A program made the position numbers and the translations under genes. This document shows positions 8,170 to 15,686 of a stretch of 64,000 bases of DNA, in pieces. The notes under the pieces were generated by a model. The model did no database searches. It worked only from the letters and a program-made list of their open reading frames with translations, and was not told where the DNA came from. Each line of letters starts with the position of its first letter. Positions within the stretch are counted from its first letter, which is position 1. Source of the stretch: Sphingorhabdus pulchriflava (GTDB taxonomy: Bacteria > Pseudomonadota > Alphaproteobacteria > Sphingomonadales > Sphingomonadaceae); NCBI RefSeq assembly GCF_003367235.1, contig NZ_QRGP01000001.1, forward strand, positions 1,984,001 to 2,048,000, written 5' to 3'.

Positions 8170-8735
8170 GCCAGCAAGGCCCGGATCGCCCGGGCCGCAT
8201 CCTGCATGATTTCCCGGCTATCGAGCTCGGGTTCGTCGAAGACGAGTTCGATAGCCGCATAACCCAAATCGACCGCCAGCCGCGCACGGCGCTCCAAACT
8301 GGCTCGATCCTGCCGCGGCTCCAATGCCAGTGCACGCTGCACCAAAGCCTCTGCCAGCGTCCGATGCGACGCCAGCCGCACCTCGGCCAATTGCGGTACC
8401 GCGCGCAACATCCGCATCACCCATGGTCCGCCGGGGCTCTGCCGTGTCAGTTCGACATGGTCGAGCAATGACTTGGCGATAGTATCCTCCCCCTGCCCCG
8501 GCTCGAGCGGGACCAGCGCATTTTGCGCCTCCATCAACCGCATACCCAGCGCGGTGAGCAGGGCATATTTGTCATCGAAATAATGGTAGAGCGTCGGCGG
8601 TGTCACCCCTGCCCTTGCCGCCACCAAATTGGTGCTCACCCGCTCCACGCCGACTTCGGCTAACAGCTCGCCCGCCGCATCAAGCAGCTTTTCGAGCGTG
8701 GCGATCGATCGCTTCTGGAGAGGCTTCCGCGGCAC
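8166..8735 (-). CDS. TetR/AcrR-family transcriptional regulator
   Basis: A 189-residue TetR repressor. The N-terminal helix-turn-helix is at about residues 15-57 (TLEKLLDAAGELLAEVG, then TNLVAARAGVTPPTLYHYF), followed by an all-helical ligand and dimer domain. It is divergent from the cytochrome c operon, and the 63-bp gap between them carries an AT-rich palindrome (8755-8776) that is a likely operator for both sides. It converges with and overlaps the SDR gene. The ligand is unknown. Confidence 0.9.
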   Translation of the reverse strand: MPRKPLQKRSIATLEKLLDAAGELLAEVGVERVSTNLVAARAGVTPPTLYHYFDDKYALLTALGMRLMEAQNALVPLEPGQGEDTIAKSLLDHVELTRQSPGGPWVMRMLRAVPQLAEVRLASHRTLAEALVQRALALEPRQDRASLERRARLAVDLGYAAIELVFDEPELDSREIMQDAARAIRALLA

Positions 8736-8754
8736 AAAGACATCCTGCTTGACG

Positions 8755-8776
8755 AAATATAGTTATAGCTATATTT
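8755..8776. promoter_or_regulatory. Likely TetR operator between divergent promoters
   Basis: AAATATAG and CTATATTT form an 8-bp perfect inverted repeat around a 6-nt centre. It lies 20 bp before the TetR start on one side and 22 bp before the cytochrome c start on the other, and is far more AT-rich than its surroundings. Position and form fit an autoregulatory TetR operator; inferred. Confidence 0.6.
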
Positions 8777-8798
8777 CTAGCTTTGGGAAGGGGAAAGC

Positions 8799-9158
8799 AT
8801 GCGAAAAATTGCGCTGGCGATTCTGGCAATGCCACTTGCGGCCTGTGGCAGCGGAGAGCCCCCGCCCAAGCCGCTGAGCGAGGCGGAGAGCGCGATGCTG
8901 TCACCATCCGATCCGAAACTCGCCGAACTTTATGCGGGATCGTGCAAGGCATGCCATACCGTCAAAGACTCGCTCGCGCCGCTGACCGGCGACCGCAGCG
9001 TTTGGGATACACGCTGGACGCAGGGCGAAGACGTACTGCTTGCAGCTGCCATTCAGGGCAAGAAGGGCATGCCCGCCGGCGGCCAATGTTTCAGCTGCAC
9101 ACCTGATGACATGAAAGCCTTGATCCGCTTCATGGCTGGCCGGGAGGAAAAACAATGA
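8799..9158 (+). CDS. Class I c-type cytochrome, predicted lipoprotein
   Basis: A 119-residue c-type cytochrome. The N-terminus carries a lipoprotein signal with lipobox LAAC (Cys16). The haem site CKACH is at residues 49-53, and the Met of GMPAGG near residue 92 fits the distal ligand, with a second Cys pair region GQCFSC as in cytochrome c5-like proteins. It would be anchored in an envelope membrane facing the periplasm and pass electrons. It is the first gene of an operon with an FAD aldonolactone oxidase (ATGA overlap at 9155-9158), so it is the natural electron acceptor of that enzyme. Confidence 0.88.
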   Translation: MRKIALAILAMPLAACGSGEPPPKPLSEAESAMLSPSDPKLAELYAGSCKACHTVKDSLAPLTGDRSVWDTRWTQGEDVLLAAAIQGKKGMPAGGQCFSCTPDDMKALIRFMAGREEKQ

Positions 9159-10552
9159 AACTGGGCCGTCGCGCATTATTGGGAGGAGCCGGGTTGTTGG
9201 CGCTGGGCTTCGGCGGGCTGGCCGGACGCCGAATGTGGCTAAGCCGGGAGCCTGACCTGCCCGAACCCATTGATACAAAGGGTCGCGCGCTCTGGTCAAA
9301 CTGGGCCGGAAATGAACATTCCTATCCCGTCGTCCGCGCTGCACCGGCCAATGAGGCCGAACTCGCCGCCCTGCTGCCCAAAGCGCAGACGCCGGTACGT
9401 CCCGTAGGCTCCGGCCACAGTTTTACCGCACTGGTCCCGACCGAAGGCACCTTGCTCTCTCTCGATCGGCTGAGCGGGCTTGTGCGGCACGATGCGGCGT
9501 CGATGACCGCGACTGTTCGCGCGGGTACGAAACTTTCCGCGCTCGGTCCGCTTCTCGCGGGCATCGGGCAGGAAATGCCCAACCTGCCCGATATCAACAA
9601 ACAGACGCTGGCGGGTGCGTTGGCCACAGGCACGCATGGTACGGGCAAGGGCGTAAAGGCAATCCATGGCGAAGTGACCGCGATGCGGCTGGTTCTGCCC
9701 AATGGCGAAGTGGCGGAATGCAGCCGCGATGTGCGGCCCGAACTGTTCCATGCTGCTCGGGTATCGCTGGGTGCCTTTGGCGTGTTGAGCGAAGTCACCT
9801 TGCAGAACCGCCCGCTAGAACGGGTGAAGAAGGTCGTTTCGCTAGTCGACACCGACGACATGCTGCGCCAATGGCCTGCGCTCGCCGAAAAGCATCGCAA
9901 CGCCGAATTTCTCGTCCTGCCCTTTACCGGCAAATCGGCGCTCATCACCCACGACACCACGACCGAACCGGTTACCCCGCGCGGGCCCGACGGCGATACC
10001 GATACGCTGATGGACCTTAAATCGCTGCGCGACCTGTTCGAATTTACGCCCGAGTTACGCCGAAAAGCGGCGCAATCTGCAATGGCGGATATCCCGCCCG
10101 ACATCGCCATCGATGAAGGCTGGAAGCTGCTGTCAAACGAGCGACCGGTGCGTTTCAAGGAAATGGAATATCACCTGCCAATCGCCGAGCAAGTTGGCGT
10201 GCTGCGCGAAATCATCCGCCGGATCGAAAGCGACGCGCGCGGTGTGTTCTTCCCCATCGAAGCCCGCATCATCGCCCCAGACGATGCCTGGCTATCCCCT
10301 TTTTACGAACGCGAAAGCGGCTCGATAGCGGTGCACGCCTGGTACAAGGAAGACCATGACTGGATGTACAAGCTGGCCGAGCCCGTATTCCGCGAAGCTG
10401 GGGGGCGCCCGCATTGGGGCAAGCTGCACTCGCTCGGCGCGCAGGATTTCCAGCGGCTCTATCCGCAATTTGCCGAGGCGGATGCCGTTCGGCGTTCGGT
10501 CGATCCCGAAGGCCGGATGCTCAATCCGTTCCTGAAACGGATTTTCGGATGA
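9155..10552 (+). CDS. FAD-linked aldonolactone oxidase-like protein (D-arabinono-1,4-lactone oxidase type)
   Basis: A 465-residue flavoenzyme of the GULO/ALO group (FAD_binding_4 domain plus ALO domain), which oxidises sugar lactones or alditols. The N-terminus (GRRALLGGAGLLALGFGG) looks like a twin-arginine export signal or anchor. The FAD loop PVGSGHSF lies near residue 82, and its His is the usual site of covalent FAD. GALATGTHGTG follows, and the family motif HWGK is in the C-terminal part (RPHWGKLHSL). It overlaps the cytochrome c gene before it and the PLP-barrel gene after it, so a periplasmic dehydrogenase/cytochrome pair is likely. Substrate unknown. Confidence 0.85.
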   Translation: MKLGRRALLGGAGLLALGFGGLAGRRMWLSREPDLPEPIDTKGRALWSNWAGNEHSYPVVRAAPANEAELAALLPKAQTPVRPVGSGHSFTALVPTEGTLLSLDRLSGLVRHDAASMTATVRAGTKLSALGPLLAGIGQEMPNLPDINKQTLAGALATGTHGTGKGVKAIHGEVTAMRLVLPNGEVAECSRDVRPELFHAARVSLGAFGVLSEVTLQNRPLERVKKVVSLVDTDDMLRQWPALAEKHRNAEFLVLPFTGKSALITHDTTTEPVTPRGPDGDTDTLMDLKSLRDLFEFTPELRRKAAQSAMADIPPDIAIDEGWKLLSNERPVRFKEMEYHLPIAEQVGVLREIIRRIESDARGVFFPIEARIIAPDDAWLSPFYERESGSIAVHAWYKEDHDWMYKLAEPVFREAGGRPHWGKLHSLGAQDFQRLYPQFAEADAVRRSVDPEGRMLNPFLKRIFG

Positions 10553-11799
10553 AGCGCCGCACCTTCTTTATTGGCGGCGGTGCCTTGATAGCAGCGGGAG
10601 CGGGTGCAATGCTGCTGCGCCCGGCAGAGGAGGGAGCGATGCACAGCGACTATTTCAAAGGGCTTGCGGCCTCGCTCGGCCGTGCGGGCCTCAACCGCCC
10701 CACGCTGGTGATCGACCGCCAGCGCCTTGCCGCCAATGTCGCCGCGATCCGGCAAAGCGTCGACAAGGCTGGCCTGCCGTTACGCGTTGTTGCCAAGTCA
10801 CTGCCGTCACCCAAGCTGCTCGACTTTGTCCTCGCTGGCATGGGCAGCAACCGGTTGATGGTGTTCAGCGCGGAAATGCTGCTGCAGTTGCTGCCGCAAC
10901 GCGCCGACGCCAATTACCTGATGGGCAAGCCCCTCCCCGCCAGCGAATATGCGCGCGTGATCGATAAAGCGGGTAGCGCTGCCATCGCCAATGTGCAGTG
11001 GTTGATCGATACGCCGCTGCGCCTCTCCGAATATATCGAGGTGGCAAAGGCACGCGGGGTGCAGTTGAATGCCAGCCTTGAGATCGACGTCGGCCTCCAT
11101 CGCGGCGGCTTTGCCGATCCGGCTATGCTTTCCGACACGGTCGGGGCCGCGAAAAAGGCCGGCGTAAAGCTCTCAGGCCTGATGGGTTATGACCCGCACG
11201 TCCCCAAAATGCCGAACCCGGACAAGACCTATGCGGCGACGCAGGCAGCCTATAAAAACGCTATCGGAATATTGAAGTCTGCCGACCTCGATATCAGCGC
11301 AATGACACTCAACGGCGCTGGCAGCCCGACCTTCCGCCGGCATTGCAAGGGAACCGTCGCCAATGAAGTTTCGGTCGGCTCCGCTTTCGTCAAACCCGGC
11401 GATTTCGACTATGACGATCTGGCCGACCTTACCCCGGCGGCGTTCATAGCCACACCCGTGCTCAAGGCCAGCAGCGACCAGCAACTACCCGGCCTTGAGC
11501 CACTATCAGGCGCACTACACTGGTGGGATCGCAACACCGAACGCGGGTTCTATATCCATGGCGGCCATTGGTTGGCAAAACCCGCATCGCCGGAAGGCCT
11601 GCAATATTCCAAGCTGTTCGGCCGCTCTTCCAATCAGGAATTGCTGACCGGATCGCGCAAGATCGACCTGAAACCCGGCGACACCATCTTCATGCGCCCT
11701 GATCAGAGCGAGGCGCTGTTCCTTCAGTTTGGGGATATTGGCGTGTATGATGGGGGCAAGATAGCCGAGTATTGGCCGACTTTGCCGGTGAGTGCTTAA
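10549..11799 (+). CDS. Exported alanine racemase-fold PLP protein (D-threonine aldolase/D-serine dehydratase-like)
   Basis: A 416-residue protein with an alanine racemase N-terminal barrel followed by a D-serine-dehydratase-like C-terminal domain. The PLP lysine is probably that of LRVVAKSLPSPK near residue 84. LEIDVGLHRGG and LNGAGSPTF are typical barrel motifs, and the C-terminal part ends with GDTIFMRPDQSEALFLQFGD. KRRTFFIGGGALIAAG at the N-terminus is a twin-arginine type signal, unusual for this cytoplasmic family. I start at ATG 10549, which overlaps the oxidase stop. Substrate is not known; the operon suggests a periplasmic oxidation route. Confidence 0.8.
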   Translation: MKRRTFFIGGGALIAAGAGAMLLRPAEEGAMHSDYFKGLAASLGRAGLNRPTLVIDRQRLAANVAAIRQSVDKAGLPLRVVAKSLPSPKLLDFVLAGMGSNRLMVFSAEMLLQLLPQRADANYLMGKPLPASEYARVIDKAGSAAIANVQWLIDTPLRLSEYIEVAKARGVQLNASLEIDVGLHRGGFADPAMLSDTVGAAKKAGVKLSGLMGYDPHVPKMPNPDKTYAATQAAYKNAIGILKSADLDISAMTLNGAGSPTFRRHCKGTVANEVSVGSAFVKPGDFDYDDLADLTPAAFIATPVLKASSDQQLPGLEPLSGALHWWDRNTERGFYIHGGHWLAKPASPEGLQYSKLFGRSSNQELLTGSRKIDLKPGDTIFMRPDQSEALFLQFGDIGVYDGGKIAEYWPTLPVSA

Positions 11800-11814
11800 G
11801 GGTTCCCGCGCAAG

Positions 11815-12203
11815 AAAACCGTAGCCCTGAGCCTGTCGAAGGGCGCCTATCGGTTCAAACCACGGCATCGGGCAAGCTCCGATATTCGCACCCAATCGCG
11901 CTGAATCAACGCTTCCTTCTTGGCCTTACTCCAGCCCTTGATCCGTTTTTCTGCGGCCTTAGCATCATCACGCGTCTGAAACGCATCGTTCCAAACGAGT
12001 TCGACGGGGCGACGCTTATAAGTATAGCCGCCACACGCACCGGATTTGTGCTCTGCCAATCGCCGTTCCATATCGTCAGTATGGCCGCAGTAAAAAGTGC
12101 CGTCCGAACATCGCAGCAAATAGCAGTGAAACATCCAGTCGCTGGTCATAGAGGTCAGCGTAAACCGCGAGCCGCCCTTCGACAAGCTCAGGGCTACGGT
12201 TTT
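11815..12203. mobile_element. Candidate 389-bp unit: GIY-YIG gene between 31-bp inverted repeats
   Basis: Arms at 11815-11845 and 12173-12203 are inverted copies of a 31-bp sequence with one mismatch (core CCTGAGCCTGTCGAAGGGCG). The GIY-YIG stop codon lies 1 bp inside the left arm. The arms belong to the same family as the REPIN-like pair at 1732-1806. I see no obvious target-site duplication. That the whole unit moves is inference. Confidence 0.45.
11847..12149 (-). CDS. Small GIY-YIG nuclease-family protein
   Basis: A ~100-residue single-domain GIY-YIG protein. HCYLLRCSDG supplies the GIY-like strand, FYCGHTDD the YIG-like strand, ERRLAEH the catalytic Arg region, and AEKRIKGW the Glu that binds metal. 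Free-standing members are poorly characterised; they are assumed to cut or process DNA. I start at ATG 12149 (MTSDWMFHC); ATG 12134 is also possible, and neither has a strong ribosome site. An in-frame start at 12185 would lie inside the flanking repeat. The gene fills almost all of the space between the two inverted repeats. Confidence 0.85.
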   Translation of the reverse strand: MTSDWMFHCYLLRCSDGTFYCGHTDDMERRLAEHKSGACGGYTYKRRPVELVWNDAFQTRDDAKAAEKRIKGWSKAKKEALIQRDWVRISELARCRGLNR

Positions 12204-12235
12204 GGGTGGTCCGCAAACTTGAACGTTAAGGGCTA

Positions 12236-12583
12236 CTAACCCTCCACCAGCTTCAGCAATTTCCGTTCAACCGGCGCCAGCACCGGCACCAGTTCGTGTC
12301 CGCGTTTGAGCACCCCGCCGCCCTCACCGATCAGCGCCCACATGCCTTGCTTGTTGCGCAGCGAGGGGTCTTTGACGATGCGGTATTCGGGGCGTTCGGC
12401 GCTTCGTCGGAAGGCGGAGAAGATCGCGACATCGCGGCCAAGATCAATGGCGTAGTCGCGCCAGTTTCCCGCCGCAACCATGCGACCGTACAAATCCAAA
12501 ATGCGGGTAAGTTCGTCACGCTCAAAGCCGACCTGCGCCGGATGGCGCGCTGAAACCGGAAAGGGCGTGATGATCGCGCTCAA
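12236..12583 (-). CDS. DUF2794 protein
   Basis: A 115-residue protein of the DUF2794 family, found in alphaproteobacteria and of unknown role. Diagnostic features are the N-terminal [24 protein letters not shown], then [18 protein letters not shown] and [18 protein letters not shown]. It has no signal peptide or membrane segment. Its start overlaps the cysE stop (12580-12583), so it is translated with serine acetyltransferase. Confidence 0.85.
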   Translation of the reverse strand: MSAIITPFPVSARHPAQVGFERDELTRILDLYGRMVAAGNWRDYAIDLGRDVAIFSAFRRSAERPEYRIVKDPSLRNKQGMWALIGEGGGVLKRGHELVPVLAPVERKLLKLVEG

Positions 12584-13296
12584 GCCGGTTTGCTACCTCC
12601 ACGCTTGCGTGCCGAACTTTTGGCCGCCGCAAGGGCATCGCGCTCTTCGAGCAGCACGGCGAGGCGCTTCTGCATCGTTTCCATTTCGCATTGCAGCAGT
12701 TCGAGTTTCTGCGTCGCCGGATCGAAGCGTTCGCTGCACGGCGTGCCATAGGGCACAAAATTCTGCGTTTCGGGCTTCACCTCGACCAAAGTCGGCTTGG
12801 CCGGAATGCCCACCATCGTCGCACCTTCGGGCACATCCTTGGTGACCACGGCATTGGCACCGATGCGGCTGTTTGCACCGACGGTCAACGGGCCCAGGAT
12901 CGCCGCACCCAGACTGACAATCACATTGTCGCCCAAAGTCGGGTGGCGCTTGCCGCCTTGTCCGCTGGTCGGGTTGGTGCCGCCCAGCGTCGCCCCCTGA
13001 TAGATGGTCACATTGTCACCGATCTCGGCGGTCTCGCCGATCACCACAAAGCCATGGTCGATGAAGAAATTCCGCCCGATTGTCGCGCCCGGGTGAATAT
13101 CGATCGCTGTCAGGAAGCGGGAGATGTGGTTCACCAACCGCGCGAGGAAATACATCTCGCCCTTGAACAGCCAATGCGCGACACGGTGCATCCCGAGCGC
13201 CCATACGCCCGGATAGAGCAAAATCTCCCAGCGTGTACGCGGCGCCGGATCGCGTGCCTTGATCGAGTCGAGATATTCGACAAAATTTCCCAGCAT
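12580..13296 (-). CDS. cysE: Serine O-acetyltransferase
   Basis: Serine acetyltransferase of the short (EpsC-like) type, 238 residues, which makes O-acetylserine for cysteine synthesis in the cytoplasm. A helical N-terminal part ([20 protein letters not shown]) is followed by a left-handed beta-helix with hexapeptide repeats. [10 protein letters not shown] and [17 protein letters not shown] carry the catalytic His/Asp region, and [15 protein letters not shown] and GIPAKP are typical. A Lys/Arg-rich coiled tail ends the protein. It is divergent from oxyR, which is common for redox and sulfur genes, and coupled to DUF2794. Confidence 0.93.
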   Translation of the reverse strand: MLGNFVEYLDSIKARDPAPRTRWEILLYPGVWALGMHRVAHWLFKGEMYFLARLVNHISRFLTAIDIHPGATIGRNFFIDHGFVVIGETAEIGDNVTIYQGATLGGTNPTSGQGGKRHPTLGDNVIVSLGAAILGPLTVGANSRIGANAVVTKDVPEGATMVGIPAKPTLVEVKPETQNFVPYGTPCSERFDPATQKLELLQCEMETMQKRLAVLLEERDALAAAKSSARKRGGSKPA

Positions 13297-13322
13297 GGCC
13301 TTTTACCTCCCGCAACCCGCAG

Positions 13323-13341
13323 TGCGGACTTCCTGTCCGCA
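13323..13341 (-). other. Hairpin in the cysE leader
   Basis: TGCGGAC and GTCCGCA are perfect 7-bp arms around TTCCT, 27-45 bp upstream of the cysE start. It could shape the leader RNA or be a protein site; function unknown. Confidence 0.4.
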
Positions 13342-13444
13342 TTGGCCATTCGTTTGTTACGCCTGTAAAGTTAAGCGCTGATGCAAATAATTCCAGACCT
13401 GTTGACTTTGGTCAAAGGAAAAACATGGATTTTATCGGATATAG

Positions 13445-13468
13445 CGATTAATTAAGCCCGATTAATCG
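13445..13468. promoter_or_regulatory. Inverted repeat before oxyR, likely autoregulatory site
   Basis: CGATTAAT and ATTAATCG form perfect 8-bp arms around TAAGCCCG, ending 13 bp before the oxyR ATG. LysR regulators commonly bind such sites at their own promoter; binding is inferred. Confidence 0.5.
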
Positions 13469-13481
13469 ATTGGACCGCTAT

Positions 13482-14387
13482 ATGTCGACCTACCTGCCCA
13501 CGCTGAAGCAGCTGCAATATCTGGTCGCGCTCGAAGAGCAGGGCCATTTCGGCAAGGCAGCCGATGCCTGCTATGTCACACAGTCGACATTGTCCGCAGG
13601 TATCCGCGAGCTCGAGTCGCTGCTCGGGCTGGTACTGGTCGAACGCACCCGGCGCGTTGTGCGCTTCACCCCTTTGGGCAAGAAAATGGTCGCCAAGGCG
13701 CACCGCATATTGCGCGAGGCAGAGGAACTGGCCGACATGGCGCGGGCCGCCGGTAAGCCACTGGCCGATGAGTTGCGGATGAGCGTGATCCCGACCATCG
13801 CCCCCTTCCTGCTTCCGCGCCTGCTGCCTGCACTGCGCAAGAAATATCCCGATCTCAAGCTCTATCTGCGCGAAGAAACCAGTGCAGCTGCGTGTGAGGC
13901 ACTACACCGCGGGCAGGTCGATTGCGTGCTGCTGGCGCTGCCTTATGGTTGCGGCGATACCGAGCATGCCAAGCTATTCGACGACCGGCTGTTCGTCGCC
14001 TTTCCCAAGGGCGAACCCGATAATCCGCCCAGCACCATAGTACCTGAAATGATCGATGAATCGCGCCTGCTGCTGCTCGTCGACGGCCATTGCCTGAAGG
14101 ATCACGCCCTCGCTGCCTGCAATCGCCCCGAACTGCGCGCGTCAGCAACGATGCTCGGCACCTCGCTGCATACGCTGATCCAGATGGTCGATAACGGCCT
14201 CGGCCAGACTTTGGTGCCCGAAATCGCGGTGAAAAACGGGCTGCTCAATGGCACCGAAGTCGAGGCCCGCCCGCTTGATGCCCCGCATGCCAGCCGCGAA
14301 ATTGCGCTCGTTTGGCGGACCAACAGCCCGCGTCAGCCTGAATTCGAATTGCTCGCAGAAACGATGCGCGAATTGGTGCCCGCCTAA
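13482..14387 (+). CDS. oxyR: Hydrogen peroxide-responsive LysR regulator OxyR
   Basis: A 301-residue LysR-type regulator. The winged HTH is at the N-terminus (LPTLKQLQYLVALEEQGHFGKAA, with Tyr and Gln of YVTQSTLS in the recognition helix). The sensor part contains DGHCLKDHALAAC, with cysteines at about residues 204 and 213. This matches the peroxide-sensing pair of OxyR (9 residues apart, GHC context). I start at ATG 13482; an in-frame TTG at 13470 is less likely. It should control catalase and peroxiredoxin genes, none of which is in the window. It converges with moaE, overlapping by 4 bp. Confidence 0.93.
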   Translation: MSTYLPTLKQLQYLVALEEQGHFGKAADACYVTQSTLSAGIRELESLLGLVLVERTRRVVRFTPLGKKMVAKAHRILREAEELADMARAAGKPLADELRMSVIPTIAPFLLPRLLPALRKKYPDLKLYLREETSAAACEALHRGQVDCVLLALPYGCGDTEHAKLFDDRLFVAFPKGEPDNPPSTIVPEMIDESRLLLLVDGHCLKDHALAACNRPELRASATMLGTSLHTLIQMVDNGLGQTLVPEIAVKNGLLNGTEVEARPLDAPHASREIALVWRTNSPRQPEFELLAETMRELVPA

Positions 14388-14821
14388 CCCCAGCTATCGG
14401 CGCGGGCAGCATCGCTCGCTTTCGCCTCGACCCAATTGACCGCGTCGCCGCGATATTCCTTTTTCCAGAACGGAGCGTCGGTTTTCAGCCGGTCAATCAG
14501 GAAGGCACAGGCCTCCAACGCGGCTGTGCGATGCGGGGAAGCCGTTATGACAAGAACGATGGGTTCGCCTGTTTCCATCCGGCCGATGCGATGGATGATC
14601 GTGCATCCTGCAAGGGCCCAGCGTGTTTTGGCAGCCTCGCAAATGCTCACAAGACTGGCCTCGGTCATGCCCGGATAATGCTCAAGCTCGATTGCAGTCA
14701 CGCCATCATCACCGCGCACAATGCCGGTGAATGTAGCCAACGCGCCGACGCCGGTACGCTCCAATGCCGCGCATTCAGCCGCGATATCGAATGCAACTTC
14801 TTGGATCGAAACGCGGATCAT
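14384..14821 (-). CDS. moaE: Molybdopterin synthase catalytic subunit
   Basis: MoaE, 145 residues, the large subunit of molybdopterin synthase, which converts cyclic pyranopterin monophosphate to molybdopterin with sulfur from MoaD. Seen: GALATFTGIVRGDDGV, LEHYPGMTEASL, IHRIGRMETGEPIVLV, SPHRTAALEACAFLID and the catalytic lysines in FWKKEYRGD. Its ATG overlaps the moaD stop (14818-14821), so the two subunits are coupled. Confidence 0.95.
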   Translation of the reverse strand: MIRVSIQEVAFDIAAECAALERTGVGALATFTGIVRGDDGVTAIELEHYPGMTEASLVSICEAAKTRWALAGCTIIHRIGRMETGEPIVLVITASPHRTAALEACAFLIDRLKTDAPFWKKEYRGDAVNWVEAKASDAARADSWG

Positions 14822-15069
14822 CCGCCAGTCACCGGCGGGAAAATGGCAAATTCGCTGGCCCCGGATATAGCCGCATCCGCCTTCACCATGCGCTGGTTTA
14901 GCGCAAAGCGCAGCTTGGAACGGTCAGCAAAGGCCTCGGCATGGTTGGGTGATTGCGTCGCCAGCCAATCAAGTGCCTCGGATACGCTCCGCACATTGGC
15001 CGGAAAATCGATATCCTCACTATCGCGGCCAAGCGCCTCACGAACGCGTGCGAAATAGACCAGCTTCAT
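14818..15069 (-). CDS. moaD: Molybdopterin synthase sulfur carrier subunit
   Basis: MoaD, 83 residues, a ubiquitin-fold sulfur carrier. It ends in Gly-Gly (FPPVTGG), where the thiocarboxylate is formed, and starts MKLVYFARVREALGRD as is usual. It sits 2 bp after pgsA and overlaps moaE. The same frame is open further upstream through pgsA, but MoaD homology begins at this ATG. Confidence 0.95.
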   Translation of the reverse strand: MKLVYFARVREALGRDSEDIDFPANVRSVSEALDWLATQSPNHAEAFADRSKLRFALNQRMVKADAAISGASEFAIFPPVTGG

Positions 15070-15071
15070 GG

Positions 15072-15644
15072 TCAATCCATATGCTTGATGCCGACGCGCA
15101 GATAATCCCAGCCGGTGATGATCGTGAGCACCGCCGCCACCCACAAAAGGCTGAGCGCGGCGGTTTTCAGCAATGCCCAGTCGGGTAACGCCCCGGCCAA
15201 TATCAGCCCACCAAAGGCCACAAGCTGCGCGGTGGTTTTCCACTTGGCCAGTTGCGAGACCGGCACCGAAACCTGCAATCCGGCGAGAAATTCGCGCAAG
15301 CCCGACACCGTTATTTCGCGCAACAGGATGATCAACGCGGCAATCACATGCCAGCCATCGACATCGCGGGTGAAGACCAAAAGCAGGATGACCGCGCCGA
15401 CCATGATCTTGTCGGCAATCGGATCGAGGAACACGCCCAGTTTTGAAACCGTCCCCTGTGTGCGCGCGACATAACCATCGAAATAATCGGTAATCCCCAT
15501 CAGGCAATAGAGCGCGAAGGCGAACCAATAATCGATCGGTAACGGCTGCACGCTGTGCGGTTTGGTTCCCGGCCACAACAGGAAGACCAGAATTGGCACC
15601 GCGAAAATCCGCGAAAGCGTGAGGATATTGGGCAAGCTCAGCAT
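15072..15644 (-). CDS. pgsA: CDP-diacylglycerol--glycerol-3-phosphate 3-phosphatidyltransferase
   Basis: PgsA, 190 residues, an inner-membrane enzyme that makes phosphatidylglycerol phosphate. The CDP-alcohol phosphatidyltransferase motif is clear: DYFDGYVART followed by GTVSKLGVFLDPIADK, with the expected aspartates. There are about five hydrophobic segments. It starts MLSLPNILTLSRI, typical of the family. It is the first gene of the pgsA-moaD-moaE run, with a short gap to the sulfotransferase gene upstream. Confidence 0.95.
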   Translation of the reverse strand: MLSLPNILTLSRIFAVPILVFLLWPGTKPHSVQPLPIDYWFAFALYCLMGITDYFDGYVARTQGTVSKLGVFLDPIADKIMVGAVILLLVFTRDVDGWHVIAALIILLREITVSGLREFLAGLQVSVPVSQLAKWKTTAQLVAFGGLILAGALPDWALLKTAALSLLWVAAVLTIITGWDYLRVGIKHMD

Positions 15645-15686
15645 GTCGTGGACGTCCTAACGCCAATTGCGGCGAAAGACATCAGC

